Below, piece by piece: positions 14,101 through 24,547 of a stretch of DNA of 64,000 nt. This stretch comes from Maea johnstoni (Eukaryota > Annelida > Polychaeta > Spionida > Magelonidae). The notes beneath the pieces were generated by a model that was given only the letters and a program-made list of their open reading frames with translations, was not told the DNA's origin and ran no database searches. Location: assembly GCA_963942565.1 (NCBI GenBank), contig OZ012687.1, positions 349,189 to 413,188 of the forward strand, written 5' to 3'. Both the position numbers and the translations under genes were made by a program. Every line of letters begins with the position of its first letter. The stretch's first letter is position 1.

Positions 14101-14576
14101 CATCCTGGAAGCATTCAACAATTTATGTTGATGATGAGATCCCAAGTCAATTTCAATAGTTATTCCTTTAAAGAAACAGTAACTTAAGTGTACTCAGGAA
14201 TTTTATCTTTCTTGCCACAAGGGTGATCAGCGAAATATTTCAACTGGCCTGTAAAGTTCTATTCTACATGTAGCTTGCATGAAGGGCATATGAAGAGGCT
14301 GGAGGTCTTAAGTAGGGTCTCCAGTCTCTGGGTTGCCAGAGGTTTGTATGGGCAACTATTATATCCTAATGCTCATGAATGTATAGCTACTGAAGTCAAG
14401 AGCACTTATGATCGTGAATGCGGCAATGTGGTGTAACTGAAAAGGATACTGTCGTTACTCCAGGCGAGGGAAGACACGAAGTGTGAGTGAGGGTTGTACT
14501 GCTTGACCAGTTTATATGCAGAAGTGTCCCAGATCTTGATGTCATCCCCCGCTGATGCAAGCTTCTTCTCCGCCAT
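1360..14576 (-). CDS. NEDD1: NEDD1, WD40 gamma-tubulin ring complex adaptor, 14 coding exons
   Basis: NEDD1 brings the gamma-tubulin ring complex to centrosomes and spindles. Coding exons on the minus strand: 14450-14576, 12741-12835, 12354-12470, 11218-11358, 10452-10681, 9994-10192, 9098-9245, 8559-8654, 6617-6736, 5770-5957, 4998-5169, 2576-2740, 1928-2088 and 1360-1464. They total 2064 nt, all phases agree, and 687 residues result (human is about 660). The first six exons encode WD40 blades, with signatures such as DDIKIWD, CVVAIWDMK and GALNLWD. Exons 7-12 are a low-complexity Ser/Thr/Pro linker. Exons 13-14 encode the conserved C-terminal helix that binds gamma-tubulin (FREQVHRDIVNVQVEM, then YSVNEGLVAEVERLREENK). 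All borders are GT-AG except intron 1, described separately. The start ATG lies in CAGCATGGCGGAG. Exon 12 could read through into two more in-frame 111-bp copies (761 residues). Identification rests on remembered human sequence. Confidence 0.95.
2350..2665 (-). repeat. Three 111-bp tandem copies of NEDD1 exon 12 with its splice donor
   Basis: The donor-containing string recurs at 2351, 2462 and 2573, an exact 111-bp (37-codon) period. Each unit repeats the exon's coding end (SAALSGVESGGAAGMLSPDTG) and the donor GTAAGA. Reading through the first donor stays open and in frame across all three copies, adding 74 residues. Splicing at the copied CCAG acceptors would shift frame. Confidence 0.9.
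2725..3120. repeat. 196-bp direct duplication spanning the NEDD1 exon 12 acceptor
   Basis: The sequence from about 2731 is repeated from 2927, a 196-bp shift with scattered mismatches. The copied stretch includes the minus-strand acceptor CTTTAG and the first exon bases (GTGATAACTAC). A decoy acceptor therefore lies 196 bp upstream of the real one. The remaining exon body is not duplicated. Confidence 0.85.
3121..4997. other. NEDD1 intron 11 with a dispersed repeat copy
   Basis: No exon is visible. About 4738-4948 is a roughly 210-bp dispersed repeat (GCTGCTGGTGGCTAATTTG ... CATGACAGGGTTAAA). It recurs near 8716, 22503-22720, 57105-57235 (inverted) and 60173-60390 (inverted). The other ORFs here are short and unlike any protein I know. 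Confidence 0.55.
6958..7239. mobile_element. hAT-like non-autonomous element in NEDD1 intron 8
   Basis: The 282-bp element begins CAGGGGTCCAG and ends CTGACCCCTG. A TTTACAG repeat lies directly outside each end (6951-6957 and 7240-7246). Terminal CAGGGGTC and a 7-8 bp target duplication are typical of the hAT superfamily. The interior repeats TAGCCCG motifs in both directions. There is no coding capacity. Confidence 0.75.
9771..10040 (-). repeat. Three tandem copies of the NEDD1 exon 6 end and donor, two decayed
   Basis: The end of exon 6 with its donor (plus strand CAACCTTTGTTTGACAGTTT at 9990) is repeated with divergence at 9884 and 9772, spacings of 106 and 112 bp. The copies keep CAACC-TTT-TGACAATTTGATT and ATGAGCTCTCAT. 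They also keep the flanking GGGAGAAATAAT. Coding sense is lost in both, so they are decayed partial exon duplicates in the downstream intron. Confidence 0.8.
11591..11822. mobile_element. Fold-back MITE, TAAGGCCTAAAA family, copy 2
   Basis: It starts TTAGGCCTAGAAAATAAAT and ends TTTTTTAGGCCTTA. The interior shares GTTTATTTCCTG, GGGTAGGTAGGTCGG and TTACAGGAAAC with the copy at 18915. It lies in a NEDD1 intron. Confidence 0.75.
12941..13262. mobile_element. Fold-back MITE, CAGGGTCTTAGCCAGG family, copy 1
   Basis: The left end CCAGGGTCTTAGCCAGC and the right end CTGGCTAAGACCCTG are inverted copies. The interior contains repeated GGACACCCTG and GGTGTC strings. It lies in NEDD1 intron 1. The target duplication is not clear here, but a copy at 20134 has a clean 8-bp one. 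Confidence 0.7.
13571..13893. mobile_element. Fold-back MITE, CAGGGTCTTAGCCAGG family, copy 2
   Basis: It begins CAGGGTCTTAGCCAGGATT and ends GCTGGCTAAGACCATG, with GGGTGTCC and GGACACCC-type subterminal motifs. It lies in NEDD1 intron 1, 309 bp from copy 1. Between them is another partial fragment (ACCCGGTTACAGCATCCTGG, about 13503). Confidence 0.65.
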
Positions 14577-15542
14577 GCTGCAAGTCCTGCTTCTTAACCT
14601 GTCACAACACTCCCAGAGCTGTAAGTCCTGCTTCTGAAGCTGTCACTACACTCCTAGAGCTTTCTTAGTGCAGGCTGATGTCCAGCATAATAATGGTTGA
14701 GAGGCAATTCCTCAAGTTGAACATCGGTGTGCTTGTCATGCATGTAGATTAAATTTGAATACTTCAATAAATTGCAGGCATGTTTCAAATCTAATTGTGA
14801 TACAGATTTAACATCATTCCTTCGTCAGAAGGGTATTCATAATTGTCACCCTAGGTAGTGATTCTAGTGGTCCATCAGAAAAAAGTTTGTGTTTTAGACA
14901 TTTAGTCATGCATAGGCCATTTTGACACTAACTGTTCCCTACATCAAGTGGTAAGTTACAAGGTCACACACCCATGATGATATGATTCTCTGTCTCTCAT
15001 CCCACAGGGTTAGCACTGGTGTGAATTTGTCTGCTGGAATATGTCCTGGGTGAGTGTCTATGATCCAAAAATAAAACTGTCAAACTCAAGTTTACTTTAA
15101 CAAAAAATTTAAAATCTTATTTTGAAAAACATAAATGACATCAAAGGCAGACTAGACACTGGTTTCTCTTAACTCCTGGACGTGTTCAGTTTCATGCCAA
15201 GTTATGCATGAAGGAATTGTCATCCTCCTCTCTACCTAATCCACATAATTCCTAGCCTGGAGTGTTGCCACAGGAAAGTTGTCCCAACTCCCGCCTTATC
15301 CTCCATTGATGTTTCTCTTCAAAGCGAGGCTGGTCGCACGGAAGGGAGCAGTCATTTCCTACCTATGTGTGATCTTTCAAAATAAGACACTGGTCAAAAA
15401 TGAACACTTTTATCAAATTTCATTGCTTTTATTATTTAAATCAATCATGAAATTTAGTAACGTCAGTTGGATGCAAATACTGAATCACTGATACTGATAA
15501 ATATTTATTTCAAATAATGCATGCTCAACCCGGGAAACAAAC
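14577..15542. promoter_or_regulatory. Bidirectional promoter between NEDD1 and the MBD gene
   Basis: The two genes are divergent with 966 bp between their start codons. Both ATGs sit in an ATGGCGGA context (minus CAGCATGGCGGAGA, plus AAACATGGCGGATA). This resembles the TISU element of short 5' UTRs and a YY1 site. No TATA box is evident. Transcription start sites cannot be placed from sequence alone. Confidence 0.5.
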
Positions 15543-18500
15543 ATGGCGGATATGGGGATAGTTGGGTTGATGAGGTGAGGTTATATTTTCTTTAGGTTTA
15601 TCATCTTTAATGCTACCTTTATCTTACAACGAGTATGTTATTTCGAACTTCATAAGAAGGTCTCTCCGTTGAATGGGTGGTCACTCGGCTTCATGTCTTA
15701 GATGACAAGACAGCGAAGGTAAAAATACGCTGAACGAAGATTTTTGAGACGTTCGTTGGAATGGAGTTGACATTTTCACGTCAACCATGAAAAGCCCGCC
15801 ACTGTAAAGAATTGGCGCGGGAGAAAGTGCCAGGTGCTGTCATCTGTTCCTCACGCGCTGTTATCATTTATTCTCACTGCAGACCCCTAGAGGATCCAGA
15901 TCCGTTGACGAGAACAGAGTTAGAAACTGACGAAGATACGGAGGAGGAGAGCAGACGATCTTCAAGTCCATCTTCTGCCCATGCCACCAGGACCCCTCCC
16001 CCATTCAGGTAAGTCCCACGTCTGCCCATGCCACCAGGACCCCTCCTACATTCAGGTAAGTCCATCTTCTGCCCATGCCACCAGGACCCCTCCTCCATTC
16101 AGGTAAGTCCCACGTCTGCCCATCATCCATGCCACCAGGACCCCTCCTCCATTCAGGTAAGTCCCACGTCTGCCCATGCCACCAGGACCCCTCCTACATT
16201 CAGGTAAGTCCATCTTCAGCCCATGCCACCAGGACCCCTCCTACATTCAGGTAAGTAAAGTCCATCCTCAGGTACCAAGTGCTGACATATACCAGTATAC
16301 CTGAAAAGTTATTAAAAGCTACTATTTTGACCTCGTACTTAGGGTGGGAGATGGATGTCAGGGGCTGACTAAGGAACCCTTCACCATGGCAGCTCCACCA
16401 TGAATCCATCATGACCCTTCCTTAATACTTGGATAGAAATAATATAATGCTGGCTTAAGGGAGCATAGTTTCAAACTTCTTCTACCCCTGGTTCGACTTT
16501 CCCAGGGGGCAAATGCTAGTAGGGGCCCAAAATAGTGAATAAATGATAATCAGATATCCTGTTTTTGACCACTTTTTAAAAATAAAAGACCTTCTTGGGC
16601 CCCTAGCCTGAAATCTAAGTGTCAGAACCTGCAAATGAAATATATGAATGGCCCCAATCTGCACATGAATGATATATTTCCGTTGCACACAATATTTGTC
16701 AGTTCTCATGATTGTCCCTAATTTTTTAAATACTTGATTTTACAACACATCTTATTTTATTTGATTCGTTTGAAAAATGAAGTTGATTATAATTGGCATG
16801 AATTTAAATGTGATATCTTCCCTTTTGAGCTAGAAGTCCAGCCATTTAGTGAAAAGTACACTGCAGCAATCTTTATCATTTTATTTCAGAGGGGACCACA
16901 CCTATGATATCGTGCCCATGGATTATGATGACAAGTTACCCTTTGGGTGGAGGCGTGAGCTGACCCAGCGTCTTGCTGGAAAGTCTGCAGGAAAATATGA
17001 TGTTTATATCTACAGGTAACATGGCATTATTGAAATAACTTTCTTCCACTTAACTAGCCAACTATGATTTTTTTGCAGAACTTAATATTCTGTTTTTACG
17101 TAATTCTAAGAAATATAATTTTCTTATTATTTAGTCATTTAATAAAATTATCAAGGACTGTTTAAAATCATTCAGTCTATCTTAAACAGAAAATATATGA
17201 AAAGCAGTATTGAAAATTTAATCTATTTTCAATTTTAGTAAATGCATACAATTAGCTTTAGTAGTAATTGTGTTGGTATTTAGCCCGTCACTATCATTTG
17301 ACATTATTTGCATTCCTTTTTTACTAAAGCAAGTCTTCCATTGATATATTTTATTACAAAGACATTGCTACAGGTATGAATGGGTGAACTTAAATATCTG
17401 TAGCTACCATAACTGCATGACTATTTTATATATCTTATTGTTGGTATCTTCTCATTGGAATTACTATTCACAACAATAAGCAGTTGACATTTTGAATGAC
17501 AATGTAGTTTTCATTTGTTTTAGATGAAAATCCAACTGACTGATTTATTAAATGCCAATTTCATTTGACTGTTTTCAGCCCAGATGGCAGAAAGTTCCGG
17601 TCGAGAGCTGAACTTTCTGCGTACATTGAGCTGAAGGGGATAAGCATGAATCCAGAGGACTTTGACTTTTCCGTGCGAGGACGACACGTTCATGCCAAAC
17701 GCAAACCAAAGGAAAAGAAGTCTGTGAAAGCCAGAGTGAAAAAGCCCAAAACTCCAAAGTCACCCAAGTCACCTAAAGCCAAGAAGCCCAAAGCTGCTAA
17801 AGTTCAGAAAGAAAAGGAGAAAAAGGTGAAGACCCCAAAAGTAAAGAAGGAAAAGAAGAAAGGTGTTGTTTTGAAAAGAGGACGGCCAAAAAAGAAGGTT
17901 GACGACTCCGAGGATGGAGAAAAAGTTTCAAATAAAAGGTCACCAAAAAGGGTAAAGGCTAAAACCCTAGCTCAGAAACTAGTGGTAAAAATGAGGTTCC
18001 CATCAAGGAAGGGTAAGAGAAAAGCAGATGATGGGGAAGCGGAGGAAAGTGATGAGGAAATTGTGTTCAAGAAAGCTAAGAAGACAAAAAGTGTGAAGAA
18101 GAAAGTAGCAGTTGTGGCCAAGAAGGGGAAATCCCCCAAGAAGGTAGCCAAGCCAAAAGCTGCTGCCCGTAAGAAAAAAACAGTAGTTAAGTCACTTGTG
18201 GCGAAATTGAAAACAAAATCCAAGAAAGTGACAGCTGCCAAGAAAAATACACCATCCAAGAGTAAGAAAAGGGCTGCCAGTGAAAGTGCTGGAGTCCAAT
18301 CGAAGGACGCGGCATCCTCATCAGATACTGTGGTAGAGGGAGCCACTGTGCAGACTACGCCTAGTAAGGCCAGGAAGACTAGTGACTCGGCTGAGCAGAC
18401 CACACCCAGGAGGACTAGCAACTCGGTCGATAACTCCAAAAGCCCCGCCTCCTCTGCCAAGCAGTCGGTCAAAAGGACTAACAGCTGTGAAGTCACACCC

Positions 18501-18854
18501 AAAAAGACCCCTAGTGAGTCAACACCAAGGCGTGCCAGCATCAACATTGTTACGTCTCGGCCGGCAACGGTCCCAAGACCACTACTCTCTATTGGAGACC
18601 ACACTTATACCGTTGCAGCTAAAAATAACTTTGGGGACAGTCCATCCAAGTCACCCAAGGTCCCCAGGTCCCCGCGATCTCCAAGGACTAACAAGGACCT
18701 GAACTCGCCTAAAAACACGACTCCAAAGCGCAAACGCAGTGGATCTGTTAGCACTGCCACTCCATCTAAGAGTCCACGCAGGGAGCTGGCCGCCGGGAGA
18801 CAGAGCCCCAGAATAGAAGCCATCGCTCTCAGTAAAACTACAATTGGAGTCTAA
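15543..18854 (+). CDS. Methyl-CpG-binding domain protein, MeCP2/MBD4 type
   Basis: It probably binds methylated CpG in the nucleus as a chromatin repressor. Exons 15543-15574, 15883-16008, 16890-17015 and 17579-18854 join in phase for 519 residues. The MBD is encoded across exons 3-4 ([51 protein letters not shown]) and is closest to MeCP2 and MBD4. Next come a long Lys-rich region, an AT-hook (KRGRPKKK), and many SPK/TPK repeats like those of linker histones. There is no C-terminal glycosylase domain, which argues for a MeCP2-like role rather than MBD4 repair. The start ATG is in AAACATGGCGGAT, with a GT donor 32 nt later, and the exon 2 acceptor is CACTGCAG at 15882. Exon 2 ends in a tandem donor array. 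A TTG-initiated reading frame from 15812 was not used. Confidence 0.9.
15970..16256 (+). repeat. Six tandem copies of the MBD exon 2 end and its GTAAGT donor
   Basis: A 47-bp unit (CATGCCACCAGGACCCC ... ATTCAG then GTAAGT) occurs six times. Donors lie at 16009, 16056, 16103, 16157, 16204 and 16251 (spacings 47, 47, 54, 47, 47). Only the first donor keeps the MBD frame. Reading on gives a stop inside the first GTAAGT (AGG TAA). Use of the later donors would therefore yield truncated, NMD-prone messages. Confidence 0.9.
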
Positions 18855-18914
18855 TGTAAATATTTATCGCATTTAAAGTGCCGCTATGGCAGTGTACATT
18901 ATGTGGGGCATTGA

Positions 18915-19150
18915 TAAGGCCTAAAAAAAGAAATTGTTTGTTTCCTGGAACGGTCAGAAATATAATAGGGTAGGTAGGTCGGTAAAAAAATTCTTTTGAA
19001 TCATTTTTTTGGTCGAAAATGTGTGTTTTATGCATGTTTTTCGTTGATTGGGATTTGGGAAGGCGAAAAAAACTTTAGGGTAGGAATTTTTTTGAATAAA
19101 AACTTGTTAGGGTAGGGTTACAGGAAACAAGCAACTTTTTTTATGCCTAA
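18915..19150. mobile_element. Fold-back MITE, TAAGGCCTAAAA family, copy 3
   Basis: It starts TAAGGCCTAAAAAAAG and ends CTTTTTTTATGCCTAA. It has the same GTTTGTTTCCTG and TTACAGGAAACAAGC subterminal inverted pair as the copy at 11591, and the interior GGTAGGTAGGTCGG is also shared. Confidence 0.75.
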
Positions 19151-19767
19151 CTTTGAAACTGATTTATTAGATCAGTGTGAATTAACTGTTTATGTCTTTA
19201 GAGAATTTGTTGCATCATAGAAATCAGATTATTTTGTCCTTCGGAATGCAACCTAATTGAGTGCCAAGAATCTATAGGATATTTTAATAAGACTAGCTAT
19301 TGACTTCTGATGCTCCTCATTTGGTAGTTGGTGGGAATAAGGCAACACACTGTTAAGACAAGGATGTGATTCATGTTGTTACAACTGTTTGTATTGATAC
19401 CACACTTATCGTTGCAAAATCATGTTGTGAGATCATATCTAATGAGCTCAACCTAGTATACTAGTATACCTTGCACTCAGTAGTTCCGGCTTCAGTCTAG
19501 ACTATTGTCTATTTGATCATCATTTTGTCTCATATACACAACTTTTACCAACTGTTTTATGTGAAATTTGAAGTTTGCATCACTCATTTTTGAAAGATCG
19601 CTCTCAGAGAGAGCTGAAATTCACCTGATTAGATGTTTTATGGTCACCCATTGTTGAATGTATTAAGTTTACTCGGGGCTGTTAATGCATAGACCTATCA
19701 ACCCCAAGTCTACTCTACACAGTAGAAGGCTTGTGCACTCAATTCACTGTTAGTTCTGATGGCGTCC

Positions 19768-19848
19768 CTGCACCTAAATACCCTGTGCTTAAATACCCTG
19801 TACCTAAATACCCTCTACCTAAATACCCTCTACCTAAATACCCTGTGA
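19768..19848. repeat. 15-bp minisatellite
   Basis: Near-identical units of CTAAATACCCTGTAC type lie head to tail, five to six times, with T/C changes between units. It happens to be open in one frame (KYPVP repeats), but nothing else supports coding. Confidence 0.8.
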
Positions 19849-20133
19849 GTTTGCCTGGCACACCATTTCTACAGCACGTCGGGGTCCTTATGGTATTGGA
19901 GGCACATGTAGAATTTGGTTTGATGTTTATAACCTATATGCTGCCAGCTGCTCTGGAATATCCCTCGGGGGATTGAAATGGTCTAGGTGTGTACAGGCCT
20001 GCTAGGGGAGGAAGGTCGTGTGAACATTTCGGTGGATACAAGACTATAAACCGAACACCTTTTATAACCACTAGGGTGAGACCCCATTTTACCGATGCCT
20101 AGGCCAGACACTGCAATAACTTGTATATGTGAG

Positions 20134-20435
20134 CAGGGTCTTAGCCAGGATTTTTAAAATGCCTGTCCAAAATAGCAATTCCAAATTTTCTGCCTTTCCA
20201 GAATTAGCTACTTCAAATCCTTGTAGCACCTATATTTAATATCCTATTTTGTCAATAAGAACAGTTTACATATCAGCCATGCCTTACAAGATGGTTTGTT
20301 AAGAAAATATTTGGTTAATAACCCAAAAAAGTCATAATTTAAAATTCTTCAAAGGGTATTTTTGCCTGTCCAAAAAGGAGGTTTTCATGAAATTGCCTGT
20401 CCAAAAGACATTTAGGAGTCCTGGCTAAGTCCCTG
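20134..20435. mobile_element. hAT-like MITE, CAGGGTCTTAGCCAGG family, copy 3, with 8-bp target duplication
   Basis: The 302-bp element begins CAGGGTCTTAGCCAGGATT and ends TCCTGGCTAAGTCCCTG. It is flanked by a perfect 8-bp duplication, TATGTGAG, at 20126-20133 and 20436-20443. The 8-bp duplication and CAGGG termini place the family in the hAT superfamily. There is no coding capacity. Confidence 0.85.
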
Positions 20436-20443
20436 TATGTGAG

Positions 20444-23093
20444 GGAACAGTTCGTCCAGTAACAGGGATTCTGTCACTGAACAGGAACCCGTGTAAATAG
20501 TGCAGCTATTGCTTGAAAAAGATGTACATATATTTTCTTTGTCGAGAGTTGTCCTTGTTAGTGCAATTCTACTTGGATTTGCTTACTGCCATAAGTCACA
20601 GTATGACTACTTGGTCAATATCTGTTGATAATACTGTACATAAAATTCTTTGATGAAGAGTGAGTGTTTTGTTGATTGAAGAAATGTTTTTAAGCTCATG
20701 TTTATAAATAATTTTACTTGGTAGTGTTATTTACATGCTTTTGCGTTTTCATACTTTTTGATGGTAATGTACTAAGTCTTTAGTAGCCAGTGTGGTTTTA
20801 ATGCATATTTTTGTTACGTTTCAAGTGAACGAAATTTAAGTATTTTTTCTGATCATGAATCATTCAACTCTCATTAAGGCACCTTTTTGAAAGTATATGA
20901 AGGAGACATGACAATCAGAATCCAACCAGTAGCTGAGATGTTTGGAATATGTATGTGCTATTACTTATTTATTTATGTAAAGTATAGAATCTGGGTGACT
21001 GTTATTAAAGGGAATCTGGATCATGAATGTGTGACCAGGAAAATGTTATTCGTGAATGTAAATGTTTTATTCAAATAAGCTACTGACTGGTAATCTAACA
21101 GTAACATGTAGTCCTAGTGAAATAGTTTTCTAAAAAATGTTGAAAAAGTTCTCATTGTTCCAGATTTCAGGCTGAATTCTCACATAGCTTTTAATTATAG
21201 AAGTACATTTTGGCAGGGGATTAGCCTCTAGTCAATTCTACGTTTCATCACAACATCATTTTCACAATGATCTAGAAATATCCTATCTGTAAGATTATCT
21301 AAGAGAGAACTGTTTGGGAGGTCATTAGCGAATTAGAAGCTTACTGCAAGTGTTTTCTCTGTGAGGTGTTAACTACTCTCGCAGAGGCATTTTTCTATTT
21401 TTATCCTCAGATGTAGTTGTTTTATTCACATTTTCATAAACTTCTAGACAAGTTTCTATTCTGGTTAGGATCTTTTATATAGATTTATTTATAGTGCTGC
21501 ATCACCAGTAGACTCTATTGTGTATATATCTGCTGCTGGCTGTGAAGAGAACTGTACTGTATTGATAATTGATAAAGACATTAAATAGAAAGCAGGTACA
21601 AAAGCAATCGTCTTAAGTGCTGTATCATGAATGTTAGAACTTATTCCATCCACTCCTATTGTGTTATTATCCCAGAGGTGATTTCGAGTGACCACTCTGG
21701 CAAAGGGAAATAAAAATGTTCACAAGTCTTAAACAGGAAAACCAGCCATTTTATAGTCAGCTTGGGGAATGATCCTTCAGTCATACCTTGCAATCATGTA
21801 TATGTGTTTAGTATGTCCAAATAGGCAGCTGTTATTATGCTAGTGACATTTGGCCTGTGGTTGTGTTTGCGTAGACCACGGCACTATTAGTGGAGACTTG
21901 GTAGGTATAGACCCTGTACAGGCTCAATCAGCAAGGTAGCTTGGTAGAGTGATGTATAAGTTACTACTGTAGAGGGTCAGTGAACTTCACACATCTTTTA
22001 CATTCTGTCTTTGGAACGGGCACTGTTTAAACAAAAAGCTTGACATTCAATAAAGGGATGTTTGAGTGATTTATGAGTCCATAAATCCTCCTTTTGCCCA
22101 CTCATGATGTATAACTTTGGAACTAATCAAAAACTTTAAACATTTTAAATGGGTGATGTGGGTTAGTTTCCAATAAACATTTCTCTTTCAGATATTTTCT
22201 AAAATCTGAACTGGTCTCAAAGTCATCGTCCAACTTTTGGCTGGTGAAGGCAGGAATTGGTTAAATGAACGTGTGTTATATTAATAATTAACTTTTTTAA
22301 TTCCCAAGTGATGCTTGATTGAGGTGTACTTGCTCTACTTGTTCATTCTAAAATAGCTACACGAAAAAGTCTTGTCTGGATCTGTTATTCTTTCGAAAAT
22401 CTCTATACATCAAGCAGAAATTTACGTGATATTTGAAGGTTTGTTCTTAGTTGAGTCCTGACTAAAAATTTCTCCCTTGAATATCTGTTGTTTTAGTTGT
22501 TTAACACTTATGCTGCTAGTTGCTAATTTGGCCAATTACAAAATTAGGCAAAACACCTGGAATATTAACCGAAACCCTGGAACATTGGTACTTATCTGGG
22601 ATTACACAGTGAGAGCTATCCAATGAATACCAATATGACAGGGTTTAGATGGTTTTAAAAAATCTTTGCACCTTTGTACGTTTTGGGAAAGTAACCCTAG
22701 CTTTGGAAGGGTTAACTTATATCATGCAAAAATGTCACTCTTTCTTACTACTACTTACTACCCCTGCTTACGATTTCTGGTCATCTTGGCAAATGTCATC
22801 TTTACCTCTGGAATTAACTTTGGTTGTAAGCATCAATTGGAAAAAAGTTTAGGACGGTTGTTCGATCGTTTCTGATAAAAATTTCTCTTTCAAATGTTTT
22901 CTGAATATAATTTTTGATTGAGAGATTTCTCCAGTTTTGGGTGATACATATCTTCAGAGTGCTGACAGTGAGTTGGTCGGACAACGACACCAACACTTTA
23001 ATGCTAGGTATGTACACCCATTAATGGATATCAAAAGTGTATTCCAAACAACATACTCAAACCTTTTCAACACTCTTTCAGACTAGTCCTTGG
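20444..23093. other. Intergenic stretch, no gene seen
   Basis: Only short reading frames without recognisable similarity are present. About 22503-22720 is a copy of the roughly 210-bp dispersed repeat (TTATGCTGCTAGTTGCTAAT ... AATATGACAGGGTTTAGATG). AATAAA strings near 22049 and 22173 could serve a distant transcript end, but nothing ties them to one. Confidence 0.45.
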
Positions 23094-23219
23094 GCCCTAA
23101 GTATAAAACTTTACGTAGTGCTTGCGAGGTGCTTGTGGTGAAGAATACAATGGGAGAACAAAAGACTTTCTAAACCACAAGCACATCGCAAGCACTGCGC
23201 AAAGCTTTATACTTAGGGC
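23094..23219. mobile_element. 126-bp fold-back MITE, GCCCTAAGTATAAA family, intact copy
   Basis: The inverted ends of about 45 bp start GCCCTAAGTATAAAACTTTA on the left and end CTTTATACTTAGGGC on the right. They enclose a short loop with AATGGGAGAACAAAAGAC. The copy at 27881-28682 is the same element with an insertion. A decayed relative may lie near 29362-29430. Confidence 0.85.
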
Positions 23220-24144
23220 ACCCGGGCACTTGTATATGATGTGTTATAAAACTACCAATCAATATGGTAAAGGGAGTAGTAAGGAAATATCTTAAAGTAA
23301 TTTGATTGAAAAGTGGCGATTCGAAAATTCATTACTAATTATAATGTCAAACCCCTTTTCATCACCTAGCATAATTAATTATGCTTCATCTGCAATGCAT
23401 AGTGATTGATGAATTGCGCAGATATCAACACAGAATTGGTCCCTGGGCTAAGGGAAGATGCCTCACACAGTGATTAACAAACTTTTTAGTCAGGTAAAAC
23501 AAATATTGGGCTGCTTTTAATAAGGAGAATTTCATTACTCTATCCAGGTGGTCGCTGTAGTGTATGAACACAGGGGTGTGAGGTATAGCATGAGGTTTAG
23601 TAGTACCTATTTATGTAAATTACTGGTATCCACTCTTTTAAACATTGGCTTGGATATCCCTGAATGTCAAAGTTACCAAATTCTTCAAAAGCTTGACATT
23701 TCCCGGGCCAATATTCAGTGCAAAAAGGGGTGAAGTTATGAAGCATGCTGAGTGCATAGGTACTCTTAGAATGAACAAAGAAGACATACTAAGACTCTCC
23801 AGTGCAGCTACTTTTCAATGTGTAAGTTCCTAAAATGACCACCAGGTGGGTAATTCCAAGGTTTTAGTCTAAGTATTGATGTTATTGCGGGTAGCATATG
23901 TGTGTAAAGTTTCACTCTCAAGTGTGAATGGTATAAAATTGCATCAAGCCACCTAATGAGATTTGCCGTTTTTGCATGTTTTTGACCTGTTAGCCAAGTA
24001 GCATTTGAAACATTCTAAAAAGAAACTGTTAAAAGGTTCTCTCATCCTCTAAACACACTAAGGCAGCTTTCTTATGAAAAAATGGGGTTGCAGGGTATGC
24101 TGGGTGTACAGGGGTGCCTTAAGTGTTAGATAGCAAGTAAAGCT

Positions 24145-24547
24145 ATTAATGATAATAATAATAATAATAATAATAATAGTAATAATAATGATAATAATTA
24201 TGATAATAGTAATAATGATAATGATGAAAATAATAGTAAATATAAAATGATGATAATAACATAACAGTGATACTGATAATGAATATATATAATGATAATA
24301 ACAATAACAGTGTAACAATCCTGTCTCAACTTGACCAAACAGGGTGGGGGGGGGGGGGGGGAGGGGGGAAACAAGAAGGGTTATGGGGATCAAGTTTCCG
24401 TAGTCTGTTCTCATGGTGAAAGTGGTGGTGTGTTTGTCAGCCAGGGATGTTGACTTACAAGGGGTGTGGTTATTCAAATTAACAAGCCTAGAGACTCACA
24501 CTGTGTAGATTGAACCTCTGATAATTGGGGGGGGGGGGGGGGGGGGG
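24145..24547. repeat. (ATA)n microsatellite and two poly-G tracts
   Basis: About 24145-24312 is an ATA/ATG/ATT-type trinucleotide array. 24346-24368 and 24527-24547 are near-pure G runs that could form quadruplexes. The 139-residue reading frame across the array on the minus strand is a repeat artefact. Confidence 0.9.

Larger units (their letters stand above)
12836..14449 (-). other. NEDD1 intron 1, probable U12-type (minor spliceosome) intron with an atypical 3' end
   Basis: On the minus strand the donor after base 14450 reads GTATCCTTTT, a perfect match to the U12 donor consensus RTATCCTT. Close to the 3' end is GTCCTTAACC, a near-perfect U12 branch point. Ten bases after the branch A, the position that keeps the frame and matches human NEDD1 residue for residue (WSND-N-QYLASAS) makes the intron end in CAT. 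The nearby CTAG would shift the frame. The intron also holds two or three fold-back elements (12941-13262, 13571-13893). Confidence 0.7.
18855..20133. other. Downstream of the MBD gene: 3' UTR or intergenic, with a MITE and a minisatellite
   Basis: No coding region is supported. 18915-19150 is copy 3 of the TAAGGCCTAAAA fold-back family, just 60 bp after the MBD stop and so perhaps inside the 3' UTR. About 19768-19848 is a 15-bp minisatellite (CTAAATACCCTGTAC-like) of five to six units. I could not place the MBD polyadenylation site. Confidence 0.5.

Noticed and set aside
15812-16012. 66-residue frame starting at a TTG
   Set aside because: Its later part is real MBD exon 2, but the start is not an ATG. 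A better 5' exon (15543-15574) and a CTGCAG acceptor at 15882 explain it in phase.
17972-18604. 210-codon minus-strand frame opposite the MBD gene
   Set aside because: It is the mirror of the Lys/Ser-rich MBD exon, with no start context, splice sites or similarity.
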